DNA of 6,770 nucleotides from an uncultured Alphaproteobacteria bacterium (GTDB lineage Bacteria; Pseudomonadota; Alphaproteobacteria; Puniceispirillales; Puniceispirillaceae): contig CAJYBL010000079.1 in the NCBI GenBank assembly GCA_913064995.1, forward strand, positions 1 through 6,770. The letters are read 5' to 3'. How positions within the stretch are numbered: the stretch's first letter is position 1; each line of letters begins with the position of its first letter. Below the pieces are notes generated by a model. It had not been told where the DNA came from and did no database searches. It saw nothing but the letters and a program-made list of their open reading frames with translations. The position numbers and the translations under genes were made by a program. Positions 1 through 5,555 of this stretch are shown piece by piece.

Positions 1-1
1 G

Positions 2-652
2 GTGATCATGTATCTTGCCGCTGCCGGTATTGGCACGATTACCATTATCGATGATGATCATGTTTCGCGAACCGATTTAAACCGGCAAGTCATTTATAAA
101 GACAGCGATGTTGGCCTGTTGAAATCTCAGCAAGCGGCGATGGTGGCAAGAGCGATCAATCCAGCAATCCATATCTCGCAGCTTGGCCAACGGCTCAGCA
201 GCGGCAATGTTGAACAATTGTTAAAAGCCCATGATGTTGTTGTTGATTGCACCGATAATGCCGAGGCGCGCTATCTTCTTGGTGATGCGGCGCATGCGGC
301 AAGCAAGCCGCTTGTCTTTGGCGGGGCCGTACGCATGGAAGGACAGGTATCGGTCTTTCAGAGCAGCGTCAAAGGCCATCTTGGCAGCCCGTGCTATCGA
401 TGCGTGTTCCCGGCCATGCCCGATGCAAAACAGGCACCGGGCTGTTCCGAAGCGGGCATTCTTGGGCCTGTTGCCGGATTGGTTGGGACATTGCAGGCAC
501 TTGAAACCATCAAGATTATTCTTGGCCAGCCACGCACCCTGACTGGACGGCTTTTGCTGATCGAAGCGGCGGGAAGCGATTTTATGGAAATTCAAACCAT
601 CGCACGGCTTGATTGCAGCTGTTGCGGCGCATCATCTGGTGCTGCAGATTAA
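2..652 (+). CDS. moeB: MoeB/ThiF/HesA-family adenylyltransferase (E1-like), 5' partial
   Basis: The C-terminal 216 or so residues of an E1-like enzyme that adenylates the C-terminal glycine of a sulfur-carrier protein (MoaD or ThiS type) in the cytoplasm, for molybdopterin or thiazole synthesis. The frame is open at the left edge and the N-terminal glycine-rich ATP loop is missing, so the real start is upstream; the GTG at position 2 is not a credible start. Visible family marks, numbered from the window edge: TITIIDDD strand, TDLNRQ with Arg28, DCTDN with Asp85 (the Mg/ATP aspartate region), GGAVRMEGQVSVF, a Cys131-x2-Cys134 knuckle (CYRC), Cys148 in GCSEAGILGP (equivalent to the reactive cysteine loop of MoeB), and a second knuckle near the C terminus (Cys205-Ser-Cys-Cys208), completing a Zn tetrad. 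It ends soon after this, so there is no fused rhodanese domain. MoeB and ThiF cannot be separated safely from sequence alone; the family is certain, the symbol less so. It converges on the next gene. Confidence 0.88.
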   Translation: MIMYLAAAGIGTITIIDDDHVSRTDLNRQVIYKDSDVGLLKSQQAAMVARAINPAIHISQLGQRLSSGNVEQLLKAHDVVVDCTDNAEARYLLGDAAHAASKPLVFGGAVRMEGQVSVFQSSVKGHLGSPCYRCVFPAMPDAKQAPGCSEAGILGPVAGLVGTLQALETIKIILGQPRTLTGRLLLIEAAGSDFMEIQTIARLDCSCCGASSGAAD

Positions 653-690
653 GACCGGGGCAGATTCAATTGACCCAAAAATGAAAGGTC

Positions 691-706
691 CGGCAGGATA
701 ATGCCG
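691..706 (-). terminator. Weak hairpin between convergent genes
   Basis: Between the convergent stop codons at 652 and 721 there is a 5-bp stem, CGGCA (691-695) with TGCCG (702-706), around a 6-nt loop. Read on the minus strand it follows the dehydrogenase stop by 14 nt, and a T-rich but interrupted stretch (CTTTCATTTTTG) follows. It could act as a weak terminator for the dehydrogenase gene; the short stem makes this uncertain. Confidence 0.3.
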
Positions 707-720
707 CAAGCCAGATATGG

Positions 721-1707
721 CTATAACATGGCCTCAATCACCCGATCTGGTGGGGTGTGACCATCCCAGAATGTCTGCACATTGATGATCACCTTGTCAC
801 CCATTTGCAAACGCCCTTCAATGGTCGCCGATCCGATATGGGGCAGCAAAACAACATTCGGCAATTCGCGAAGCCCAGCCGGAATTTCCGGCTCACTGCT
901 ATAAACATCAAGTCCGGCACCAGCGATATGACGCTGCGCCAAAAGATCGGCAAGCGCAATCTCATCAACCACTTCGCCGCGTGATGTATTCACCAGATAG
1001 GCCGAGCGCTGCATCAGCGACAGCCGTTCACGCGATAATAGATGGTTTGTTGCCGACGTATGAGGGCAATTGACCGACACAATATCAACCCGTGCCAACA
1101 TCTGTTCAAGCGATTCCCAATATGTTGCCTCAAGTTCGGCTTCAGTCTCGGGGTGAACCGGTTTCCGGTTATGATAATGAACCGACAGGCCAAATCCGCG
1201 CGCCCGCCGCGCAACCGCTTCGCCAATCCGGCCCATACCGACAATGCCAAGCCGTTTGCCATTAATGCGATGACCAAGCATGCCTGTTGGCGACCAGCCC
1301 TGCCATTGGCCTGATCGTGCCAGCGCATCGCCTTCGGCAATCCGCCGCGGCACCGCCAGAATCAACGCCATTGTGACATCAGCCGTATCTTCGGTTAAGA
1401 CGCCAGGGGTATTGGTAACGGTAATGCCGCGCGCCTTTGCCGCACCAAGATCGATATGATCAACGCCAGTTCCAAATGAGGCAATCAGACGAAGCTGGCT
1501 TCCTGCCTTGGCAATCAAATCAGCGTCAATTTTATCAGTAACGGTTGGCACAAGAACATCCGCTGTCTTTACCACCATTTCCAGCTCGTCACGGCTTAAC
1601 GCCTTGTCACTATCATTTAAAGTTGCGTCAAAAAGCTCACGCATCCGGGTTTCGATTGTCTCCGGAAGCTTGCGTGTCAAAATCACTTTTGGTTTGCTTT
1701 GACTCAT
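721..1707 (-). CDS. D-isomer-specific 2-hydroxyacid dehydrogenase (glyoxylate/hydroxypyruvate reductase-like)
   Basis: A complete 328-residue cytoplasmic NAD(P)-dependent dehydrogenase that interconverts 2-keto acids and D-2-hydroxy acids; by overall resemblance it is closest to the glyoxylate/hydroxypyruvate reductase group (GyaR-like). The N-terminal catalytic half contains ASFGTGVDHID (about 76-86) and the TNTPGVLTEDTAD segment (98-110). The Rossmann domain begins with GIVGMGRIG (154-162), followed by HYHNRKP at the end of the second strand. The catalytic triad is present: Arg243 in NTSRGE, Glu272 in SSEPE and His290 in LLPHIGSAT. The basic Asn-Arg-Lys after strand two, without an acidic residue, hints that NADPH may be accepted. 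Length is normal. The ATG at 1705-1707 is supported by an AGAGAG ribosome-binding stretch about 7 nt upstream. It is divergent from the SH3 protein gene across 164 bp. The exact substrate cannot be told from sequence. Confidence 0.93.
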   Translation of the reverse strand: MSQSKPKVILTRKLPETIETRMRELFDATLNDSDKALSRDELEMVVKTADVLVPTVTDKIDADLIAKAGSQLRLIASFGTGVDHIDLGAAKARGITVTNTPGVLTEDTADVTMALILAVPRRIAEGDALARSGQWQGWSPTGMLGHRINGKRLGIVGMGRIGEAVARRARGFGLSVHYHNRKPVHPETEAELEATYWESLEQMLARVDIVSVNCPHTSATNHLLSRERLSLMQRSAYLVNTSRGEVVDEIALADLLAQRHIAGAGLDVYSSEPEIPAGLRELPNVVLLPHIGSATIEGRLQMGDKVIINVQTFWDGHTPPDRVIEAML

Positions 1708-1871
1708 TGATGGCTCTCTTAAATTGAAAACAAATACCGAACTCTGGCTGGCAATTAGCCTGAAAAAACCCTAAGCTTGCGGCGCGGAACAAAGGGTCTA
1801 TTGAATTAATTCTTTAACCCGCATCAATCTGCACCAAATACCACCAAAACTCTACCAGAACAACGAGCAGC
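1708..1871. other. Divergent intergenic region
   Basis: This 164-bp gap must carry the promoters of both the dehydrogenase (leftward) and the SH3 protein (rightward). It is AT-rich in places and contains a perfect 10-bp palindrome GAATTAATTC (1803-1812) and a short GGCT/AGCC inverted repeat near 1747-1761. I could not find a convincing paired -35/-10 for either direction, so no promoter is called. Confidence 0.5.
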
Positions 1872-2441
1872 ATGACAAAAAAATTTATTGTGATATTTCA
1901 AAAACCGCTGATCATGACACTGGTTTTTGGCCTTTTCTGGCTATTACCAGCGGTGATTTTGCCACTTGGCTTGCCAGCCGGAAATGGTATGGCGCAAGCA
2001 CAAGAGGCCAAATTGACCGTTCGCGGCAGTGGCTTGCCCGTACCGCGCTATGTGACATTGAAATTTGACGAGGCCAATTTGCGGGCTGGCCCCGGGCGGG
2101 AATATCCAGTTTTATGGCAATATCGCAAAGCTGGTCTGCCGCTTCTGGTTGATGCTGAATTCGGCATCTGGCGCAAAGTGATTGACCATGATGGCACCGC
2201 AGGATGGATGCATGGATCGGTTCTATCACTTCGGCGCATGGCGCTGGTGCAAAAGAGTATGGCGAAAATCCATGCCAATCCCGATGAAACATCAAATGTC
2301 ATTGCGCTTGCCGAACGGTTGGCGCTGATGGAATTGCAATCCTGTCCAAAAACATGGTGCCGTGTGGCAAATAATGATGTTCGCGGCTGGATCAAACGGC
2401 AAGCAGTCTGGGGACTTCTCGAAACCGAAAGCCTCGATTAG
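1872..2441 (+). CDS. Exported bacterial SH3-domain protein
   Basis: A 189-residue protein with an N-terminal export signal: basic start (MTKK), a long hydrophobic stretch around residues 15-36, and an Ala-rich AQAQEA site near 41-46 that suits signal peptidase I. The mature part would be periplasmic. Residues about 59-120 form a typical bacterial SH3-like (SH3b) unit, with the hallmark DEANLRAGPGREYPVLWQYRKG-like pattern, a FGIWRKV strand and the GTAGWMHGSVLS ending. Residues about 121-181 look like a second, more diverged unit (AKIHANPDETSNVIA then TWCRVANNDVRGWIKRQAVWG). Cys158 and Cys163 sit in the second unit and could form a disulfide in the periplasm. SH3b domains often bind peptidoglycan or proteins; the role here is unknown. 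The chosen start has only a weak purine stretch (GAGCAG) upstream; Met15 is an alternative but would lose the basic N terminus and has no better ribosome-binding site. It faces katG convergently. Confidence 0.85.
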   Translation: MTKKFIVIFQKPLIMTLVFGLFWLLPAVILPLGLPAGNGMAQAQEAKLTVRGSGLPVPRYVTLKFDEANLRAGPGREYPVLWQYRKAGLPLLVDAEFGIWRKVIDHDGTAGWMHGSVLSLRRMALVQKSMAKIHANPDETSNVIALAERLALMELQSCPKTWCRVANNDVRGWIKRQAVWGLLETESLD

Positions 2442-2457
2442 ATTTTATATTTTCAAT

Positions 2458-2488
2458 AAAAACGGCACCCCATTTTACTGGGATGCCG
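2458..2488 (-). terminator. Rho-independent terminator of katG
   Basis: Read on the minus strand, 33 nt after the katG stop, there is a 9-bp stem (CGGCATCCC at 2488-2480 with GGGGTGCCG at 2471-2463) around an 8-nt loop (2472-2479), followed directly by TTTTT (2462-2458). On this strand the only non-Watson-Crick pair is a U-G wobble. On the plus strand the same position is a C-A mismatch and there is no T tract after the stem, so it is oriented for katG rather than for the converging SH3 gene, whose stop codon is 16 nt from the T tract. Confidence 0.85.
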
Positions 2489-2520
2489 CGATTATTTATG
2501 CCGGTGAAAAATCGACTGCT

Positions 2521-4659
2521 TTAAGCGATATCAAACCGATCAGCATTCATCACCTTGGTCCAGGCTGCCACGAAATCAGCCACAAATTTATCATGTGACT
2601 GGTTGGTCGCATAAACCTCGGCGAGCGCACGAAGCTGGGAATTTGATCCAAAGACAAGATCGACCCGCGTACCGCTACGCACCACTTTGCCAGTGGCACG
2701 ATCACGTGCTTCGTAAGAATTGCTTCCCATTGGCTTCCATTCAACACCCATATCAAGCAAAGTGACAAAGAAGTCATTGGTCAATTTGCCCGGTGTTTCA
2801 GTAAAGATACCATGGTTGTTTTCACTGATGCCCAAGGCTCGCATACCACCAACAAGAACGGTCATTTCCGGTGCTGTAAGACCCAATAGCTGGGCTTTAT
2901 CAAGCAGCATTTCTTCCGGGCTGACAGTAAAGTCGGTTTTCTGGAAATTACGGAAACCATCGGCAACCGGCTCAAGAACCTCGAATGATTCAATGTCGGT
3001 TTGCGCCTGTGTTGCATCACCACGACCAGGTGTAAATGGAACCTTCACGCCTGATGCCTGTTCAATACCAACATTACCTGCAAGCACAATCACATCGGCA
3101 ATCGATGCGCCTGTGTCGGCCGCGATTGGCTCAAGAACCGACAAAACCCGCGCCAATTGATCCGGCTTGTTTGCCGCCCAATCTTTTTGGGGTGCAAGCC
3201 GAATACGCGCACCATTGGCACCGCCACGCATGTCTGAGCCGCGATAGGTTGATGCGCTTGCCCATGCGGTTTCGACCATCTCTTGAACGCTGAGGCCGCT
3301 GGCTGCGATACGGGCTTTGACCGCATCAACATCATAATTGGCATTGCCAGCCGGAATCGGGTCTTGCCAGATCAATTCTTCATCTGGCACTTCTGGACCC
3401 ACATAACGGCTTTTCGGCCCCATATCACGATGCAGCAATTTGAACCAAGCGCGTGCAAACGCATCAGCAAACTGATCGGGATTTTTATGGAATCGCTCGG
3501 AAATCTCGCGGTAAATCGGATCTTCGCGCATCGCCATATCGGCTGTTGTCATCATGGTTGGAACGCGGATTGACGCATCTTCGGCATCGGGTGCCAGATC
3601 GCTTTCCTTTGGATCGACCGCATGCCAGATATGCGCACCGGCCGGGCTTTTGGTCAATTCCCATTCATAGCCAAGAAGAAGATCAAAATAGCCATTATCC
3701 CATTTTGTCGGATGCGCTGTCCACGCACCTTCGATACCGCTTGTGATGGCATCGCTTCCTTTGCCCGATCCATGGCTGCTTATCCAGCCAAAACCCATTT
3801 CTTCGATGGCGGCGCCTTCCGGCTCGGCACCAACAAGACCGGCATCACCCGCACCATGCGCCTTACCGAAGGTATGACCACCGGCAACAAGGGCAACGGT
3901 TTCTTCGTCATTCATTGCCATCCGGCCAAAAGTTTCACGAACATCTCTTGCACTGGCAAGTGGATCTGGATTGCCGTCTGGACCTTCAGGATTGACATAG
4001 ATCAAACCCATCTGCACAGCGGCAAGCGGGTTGGCCAATTCGCGGTCGCCTGAATAGCGGTTATTCGCAAGCCATTCACTTTCAACACCCCAATAGATAT
4101 CTTCTTCAGGTGCCCAAATATCGTCACGGCCACCACTAAATCCAAAGGTTTTGCCACCCATTGATTCAATCGCGACATTGCCGGTCAGGATCAGCAAATC
4201 AGCCCAGCTGATTTTATTGCCATATTTCTGTTTAATCGGCCATAGCAGGCGGCGCGCCTTATCAAGATTGCCATTATCCGGCCAGCTATTGAGGGGCGCA
4301 AAACGCTGCGCACCTGCGCCGCCGCCGCCACGACCATCGCCGCTGCGATAGGTGCCGGCTGCATGCCATGTCATGCGGATAAAGAACGGGCCATAATGAC
4401 CATAATCGGCTGGCCACCAATCCTGCGAATCAGTCATCAAATCATGAAGGTCTTTTTTCAGGGCCTTGTAATCGATCGACTTGAATTCTTCGCGATAATT
4501 AAAATTCGCGCCCATCGGGTTTGACTTTTGATCATGCTGGTGAAGAATGCCAATATTCAATTGGTTCGGCCACCATTCACGATTTGAGGTGCCGCTACTG
4601 CTGTTGGTTGTAACAGCTCCGTGCATTACTGGGCATTTGCCCGCATTATTTCCGTCCAT
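2521..4659 (-). CDS. katG: Catalase-peroxidase KatG
   Basis: A complete 712-residue bifunctional haem enzyme that removes hydrogen peroxide by catalase and peroxidase activity, normally cytoplasmic. Both halves of the duplicated class I peroxidase fold are present. The active N-terminal half has the distal Arg95-Trp98-His99 (FIRMTWHAAGTYR) and the proximal haem ligand His262 (GGHTFGKAHG). The Trp-Tyr-Met crosslink that gives catalase activity can form: Trp98, Tyr221 (GLIYVNPEGPDGNPDP) and Met247 (RETFGRMAMND). The C-terminal half keeps the MRGGANGARIRLAPQ and VLAGNVGIE segments but has no haem histidine, as usual. Length is slightly short for the family (about 720-740) because of a short N terminus. 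The ATG at 4657-4659 has a GGAG ribosome-binding site 6 nt upstream. The gene lies 178 bp downstream of irr in the same direction, but has its own promoter and an ICE-like site. No frameshift or missing key residue was seen. Confidence 0.98.
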   Translation of the reverse strand: MDGNNAGKCPVMHGAVTTNSSSGTSNREWWPNQLNIGILHQHDQKSNPMGANFNYREEFKSIDYKALKKDLHDLMTDSQDWWPADYGHYGPFFIRMTWHAAGTYRSGDGRGGGGAGAQRFAPLNSWPDNGNLDKARRLLWPIKQKYGNKISWADLLILTGNVAIESMGGKTFGFSGGRDDIWAPEEDIYWGVESEWLANNRYSGDRELANPLAAVQMGLIYVNPEGPDGNPDPLASARDVRETFGRMAMNDEETVALVAGGHTFGKAHGAGDAGLVGAEPEGAAIEEMGFGWISSHGSGKGSDAITSGIEGAWTAHPTKWDNGYFDLLLGYEWELTKSPAGAHIWHAVDPKESDLAPDAEDASIRVPTMMTTADMAMREDPIYREISERFHKNPDQFADAFARAWFKLLHRDMGPKSRYVGPEVPDEELIWQDPIPAGNANYDVDAVKARIAASGLSVQEMVETAWASASTYRGSDMRGGANGARIRLAPQKDWAANKPDQLARVLSVLEPIAADTGASIADVIVLAGNVGIEQASGVKVPFTPGRGDATQAQTDIESFEVLEPVADGFRNFQKTDFTVSPEEMLLDKAQLLGLTAPEMTVLVGGMRALGISENNHGIFTETPGKLTNDFFVTLLDMGVEWKPMGSNSYEARDRATGKVVRSGTRVDLVFGSNSQLRALAEVYATNQSHDKFVADFVAAWTKVMNADRFDIA

Positions 4660-4752
4660 CTGTCTCTCCGATTAGATCTTGTGCGTATGGTCACATCGCC
4701 TTTGGTTTCCGTCAATTACAACGCCCTTATACGCAAGGTTTGTCTGCGTCAG

Positions 4753-4781
4753 AAGATAGGTATGAAGCCTGGTTGGGTCAA
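4753..4781 (-). promoter_or_regulatory. Predicted sigma-70 type promoter of katG
   Basis: On the minus strand, TTGACC (4781-4776, 5 of 6 to consensus) and TATCTT (4758-4753, 4 of 6) are separated by exactly 17 bp. Transcription would start near 4746, giving a leader of about 85 nt before the katG ATG. The promoter lies in the irr-katG gap, so katG need not depend on read-through from irr. Confidence 0.6.
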
Positions 4782-4786
4782 GGCTC

Positions 4787-4803
4787 TTTAGAATGATTTT
4801 AAA
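4787..4803. promoter_or_regulatory. ICE-like (Irr box) palindrome upstream of katG
   Basis: TTTAGAATGATTTTAAA is a 17-bp inverted repeat with 6 of 7 arm positions paired across a 3-bp centre. It matches the general form of the iron control element bound by Irr in alphaproteobacteria (TTTAGAA-N3-TTCTAAA, quoted from memory), except for T in place of C in one half. It ends 5 bp upstream of the predicted katG -35 box and lies downstream of irr itself. A site upstream of -35 would suit activation; repression is also possible. The match is by eye, so the call is tentative. Confidence 0.5.
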
Positions 4804-4819
4804 CTAGATAAAGGCAGAT

Positions 4820-4841
4820 CTAACGCCAAATCGGCGATTAG
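4820..4841 (-). terminator. Hairpin over the irr stop codon
   Basis: CTAA-CGCC (4820-4827) pairs with GGCG-TTAG (4833-4836 and 4838-4841) around a 5-nt loop, with one bulged base at 4837. The stem includes the irr stop codon. On the minus strand it is not followed by a continuous T run (ATCTGCCTTTATC), so any termination would be partial, perhaps leaving some read-through into katG. Confidence 0.25.
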
Positions 4842-5251
4842 GGATTTTTGCTTTGAATATGGATTACCACATCAACCGCTTTGATTTCATGCCCATCAGG
4901 CGCGGCAGGCAATTGTGCCAGAATCACACCATCATGGGGAATATCGACAAGCTGATCATTTTCGGCTTCATAGAAATGATGGTGATGATCGGTGTTGGTA
5001 TCAAACAGGCTATAATCATTATGAACCATCACCCGACGAAGCAAACCAGCCTCGGTAAATTGGTTCAATGTATTATAAACCGTCCCGCCCGAAACATGCA
5101 GACCAGCAGTGGTGATTTCTTCGGTCAGGCTATCGGCTGTTACATGGCGATGGCGGCCATCAAGAAGCAGCGCGGCAATCGCCACCCGCTGACGCGTTGG
5201 CCGCAAACCGGCAAGGCGCAGTTTTTCGGCAAAATGCGCTTTTGGCGTCAT
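4838..5251 (-). CDS. irr: Irr-type Fur-family transcriptional regulator
   Basis: A 137-residue cytoplasmic DNA-binding regulator of the Fur superfamily, of the Irr branch that controls haem and iron genes in alphaproteobacteria. The N-terminal winged helix has LRLAGLRPTRQRVAIAALL (about 12-30) and the recognition-helix region GGTVYNTLNQFTEAGLL (about 56-72). The dimerisation half has FDTNTDHHHHFYEAENDQLVDIP, with four histidines at 89-92, and ends in VDVVIHIQSK, close to rhizobial Irr. There is no cysteine anywhere, so the structural CxxC zinc sites of Fur/PerR and the N-terminal GCPWHD-like haem motif of Bradyrhizobium Irr are absent. Start choice: the frame is open to a GTG at 5317 with ATGs at residues 9, 12, 17 and 23 of that longer form. 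The ATG at 5249-5251 is preferred because AAGGA lies 4 nt before it, the N terminus then fits rhizobial Irr, and the predicted promoter -35/-10 lies over the upstream starts. A Mur/Fur identity is less likely. Confidence 0.87.
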   Translation of the reverse strand: MTPKAHFAEKLRLAGLRPTRQRVAIAALLLDGRHRHVTADSLTEEITTAGLHVSGGTVYNTLNQFTEAGLLRRVMVHNDYSLFDTNTDHHHHFYEAENDQLVDIPHDGVILAQLPAAPDGHEIKAVDVVIHIQSKNP

Positions 5252-5260
5252 TCTGTCCTT
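5252..5260 (-). promoter_or_regulatory. Ribosome-binding site that decides the irr start
   Basis: On the minus strand AAGGA followed by CAGA leads directly to the ATG at 5251-5249. None of the other in-frame starts (GTG 5317; ATG 5293, 5284 or 5269) has an equally good purine-rich site at suitable spacing, though GGGA lies 3 nt before the ATG at 5284. Confidence 0.5.
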
Positions 5261-5298
5261 TTGGTTCATATTTTTGTGACTCATCTTTCCCATTGCTG

Positions 5299-5309
5299 GG
5301 TCAAAATGA
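5299..5309 (-). repeat. Copy of the TCATTTTGACC motif over the irr -10
   Basis: The minus strand reads TCATTTTGACC, identical over 11 bases to 5510-5520 on the plus strand before fabA. Here the palindrome is imperfect (GCTCA-TTT-TGACC). It covers the predicted irr -10 box, so it could be a degenerate operator half shared by the divergent genes, or chance. Confidence 0.35.
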
Positions 5310-5331
5310 GCGGTCACCGGCCAAATGTCAA
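5303..5331 (-). promoter_or_regulatory. Predicted irr promoter
   Basis: On the minus strand a perfect -35 box TTGACA (5331-5326) is followed after 17 bp by CATTTT (5308-5303), a weak -10 (3 of 6). Transcription would begin near 5296, downstream of the GTG at 5317, which supports the shorter Irr. The weak -10 leaves room for regulation. Confidence 0.45.
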
Positions 5332-5443
5332 TAATGCCTTGGCTTGGAGGGGTGTTTCGTGCTTTCTATAAGGCGCTAAAAGCTGCGCTTTATGTCGTAG
5401 CAAAAGACAGGAAACCACGTGATTTTTCCCTGTTAGCCTTGCC

Positions 5444-5449
5444 TATATT
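5444..5449 (+). promoter_or_regulatory. Candidate -10 box of fabA
   Basis: TATATT matches the -10 consensus at 5 of 6 positions. No good -35 sits 16-18 bp upstream (the region is GTGATTTTT), so the promoter may be weak, need an activator, or use another sigma preference. The start of transcription would be near 5456, giving a leader of about 100 nt. Confidence 0.35.
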
Positions 5450-5466
5450 CGGTGTTTTCACCGAAT
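5447..5466. repeat. Perfect 20-bp palindrome at the fabA promoter
   Basis: ATTCGGTG (5447-5454) and CACCGAAT (5459-5466) are exact reverse complements around TTTT. The element overlaps the end of the candidate TATATT box, a common operator position. No T run follows, so it does not look like a terminator. The binding protein is unknown. Confidence 0.6.
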
Positions 5467-5472
5467 TCACCG
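5457..5472 (+). repeat. TTCACCG direct repeat
   Basis: TTCACCG occurs at 5457-5463 and again at 5466-5472, a 9-bp period. The first copy overlaps the right arm of the 20-bp palindrome. It could extend the operator or be coincidental. Confidence 0.4.
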
Positions 5473-5505
5473 GCATAGCAGGAAAATCAAAACTGGCAGG
5501 CCCGC

Positions 5506-5522
5506 AAGGTCATTTTGACCTT
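5506..5522. repeat. Perfect 17-bp inverted repeat in the fabA leader
   Basis: AAGGTCA (5506-5512) and TGACCTT (5516-5522) are exact reverse complements around TTT. It lies 33 bp before the fabA start. It could be a second operator, or, if transcription starts near 5456, a 7-bp RNA hairpin about 20 nt before the ribosome-binding site. The CCTT of its right arm could also pair with the AAGG of that site. Confidence 0.55.
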
Positions 5523-5543
5523 AGGTGCGCGCCCGCTTGTAAC

Positions 5544-5548
5544 AAGGA
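5544..5548 (+). promoter_or_regulatory. fabA ribosome-binding site
   Basis: AAGGA lies 7 nt before the ATG at 5556. It settles the fabA start against the much longer open frame that reaches back to 5325. Confidence 0.8.
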
Positions 5549-5555
5549 AGTTGAG

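Larger units (their letters stand above)
5252..5555. other. irr-fabA divergent regulatory region
   Basis: The 304 bp between the preferred irr start and fabA hold no supported gene. A reading frame in phase with fabA stays open back to 5325, but the fabA start is fixed by its ribosome-binding site and by normal family length. The region carries the predicted irr promoter, a TATATT -10 candidate for fabA, a perfect 20-bp palindrome, a perfect 17-bp palindrome and a TTCACCG direct repeat, all listed separately. Confidence 0.7.

Noticed and set aside
1803..1812. GAATTAATTC palindrome as an ICE box
   Set aside because: The half-site spacing is off by one base from the ICE form and the flanks do not match; short AT palindromes are common by chance.
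2463..2488. The hairpin as a bidirectional terminator also serving the SH3 gene
   Set aside because: On the plus strand the stem has a C-A mismatch and no T tract follows it, so rightward termination is not supported.
3622..4053. Long open frames on the plus strand antisense to katG, including this one
   Set aside because: They mirror the codon bias of katG, overlap a certain gene fully and show no domain or ribosome-binding site.
4853..5371. A 172-residue open frame on the plus strand antisense to irr
   Set aside because: It lies wholly opposite the clear Irr coding sequence, has no ribosome-binding site and shows no recognisable protein features.
5515..5543. TTGACC-N17-TGTAAC as a fabA promoter
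   Set aside because: Spacing and boxes are acceptable, but transcription would begin within or after the ribosome-binding site, and the TTGACC is part of a perfect palindrome. Not excluded, but less likely than the upstream TATATT.
5325..5555. An in-frame N-terminal extension of fabA by 77 codons
   Set aside because: FabA proteins are about 172 residues and begin near the ATG at 5556, which has AAGGA at ideal spacing. The upstream frame holds palindromes and the divergent promoter, not recognisable protein.
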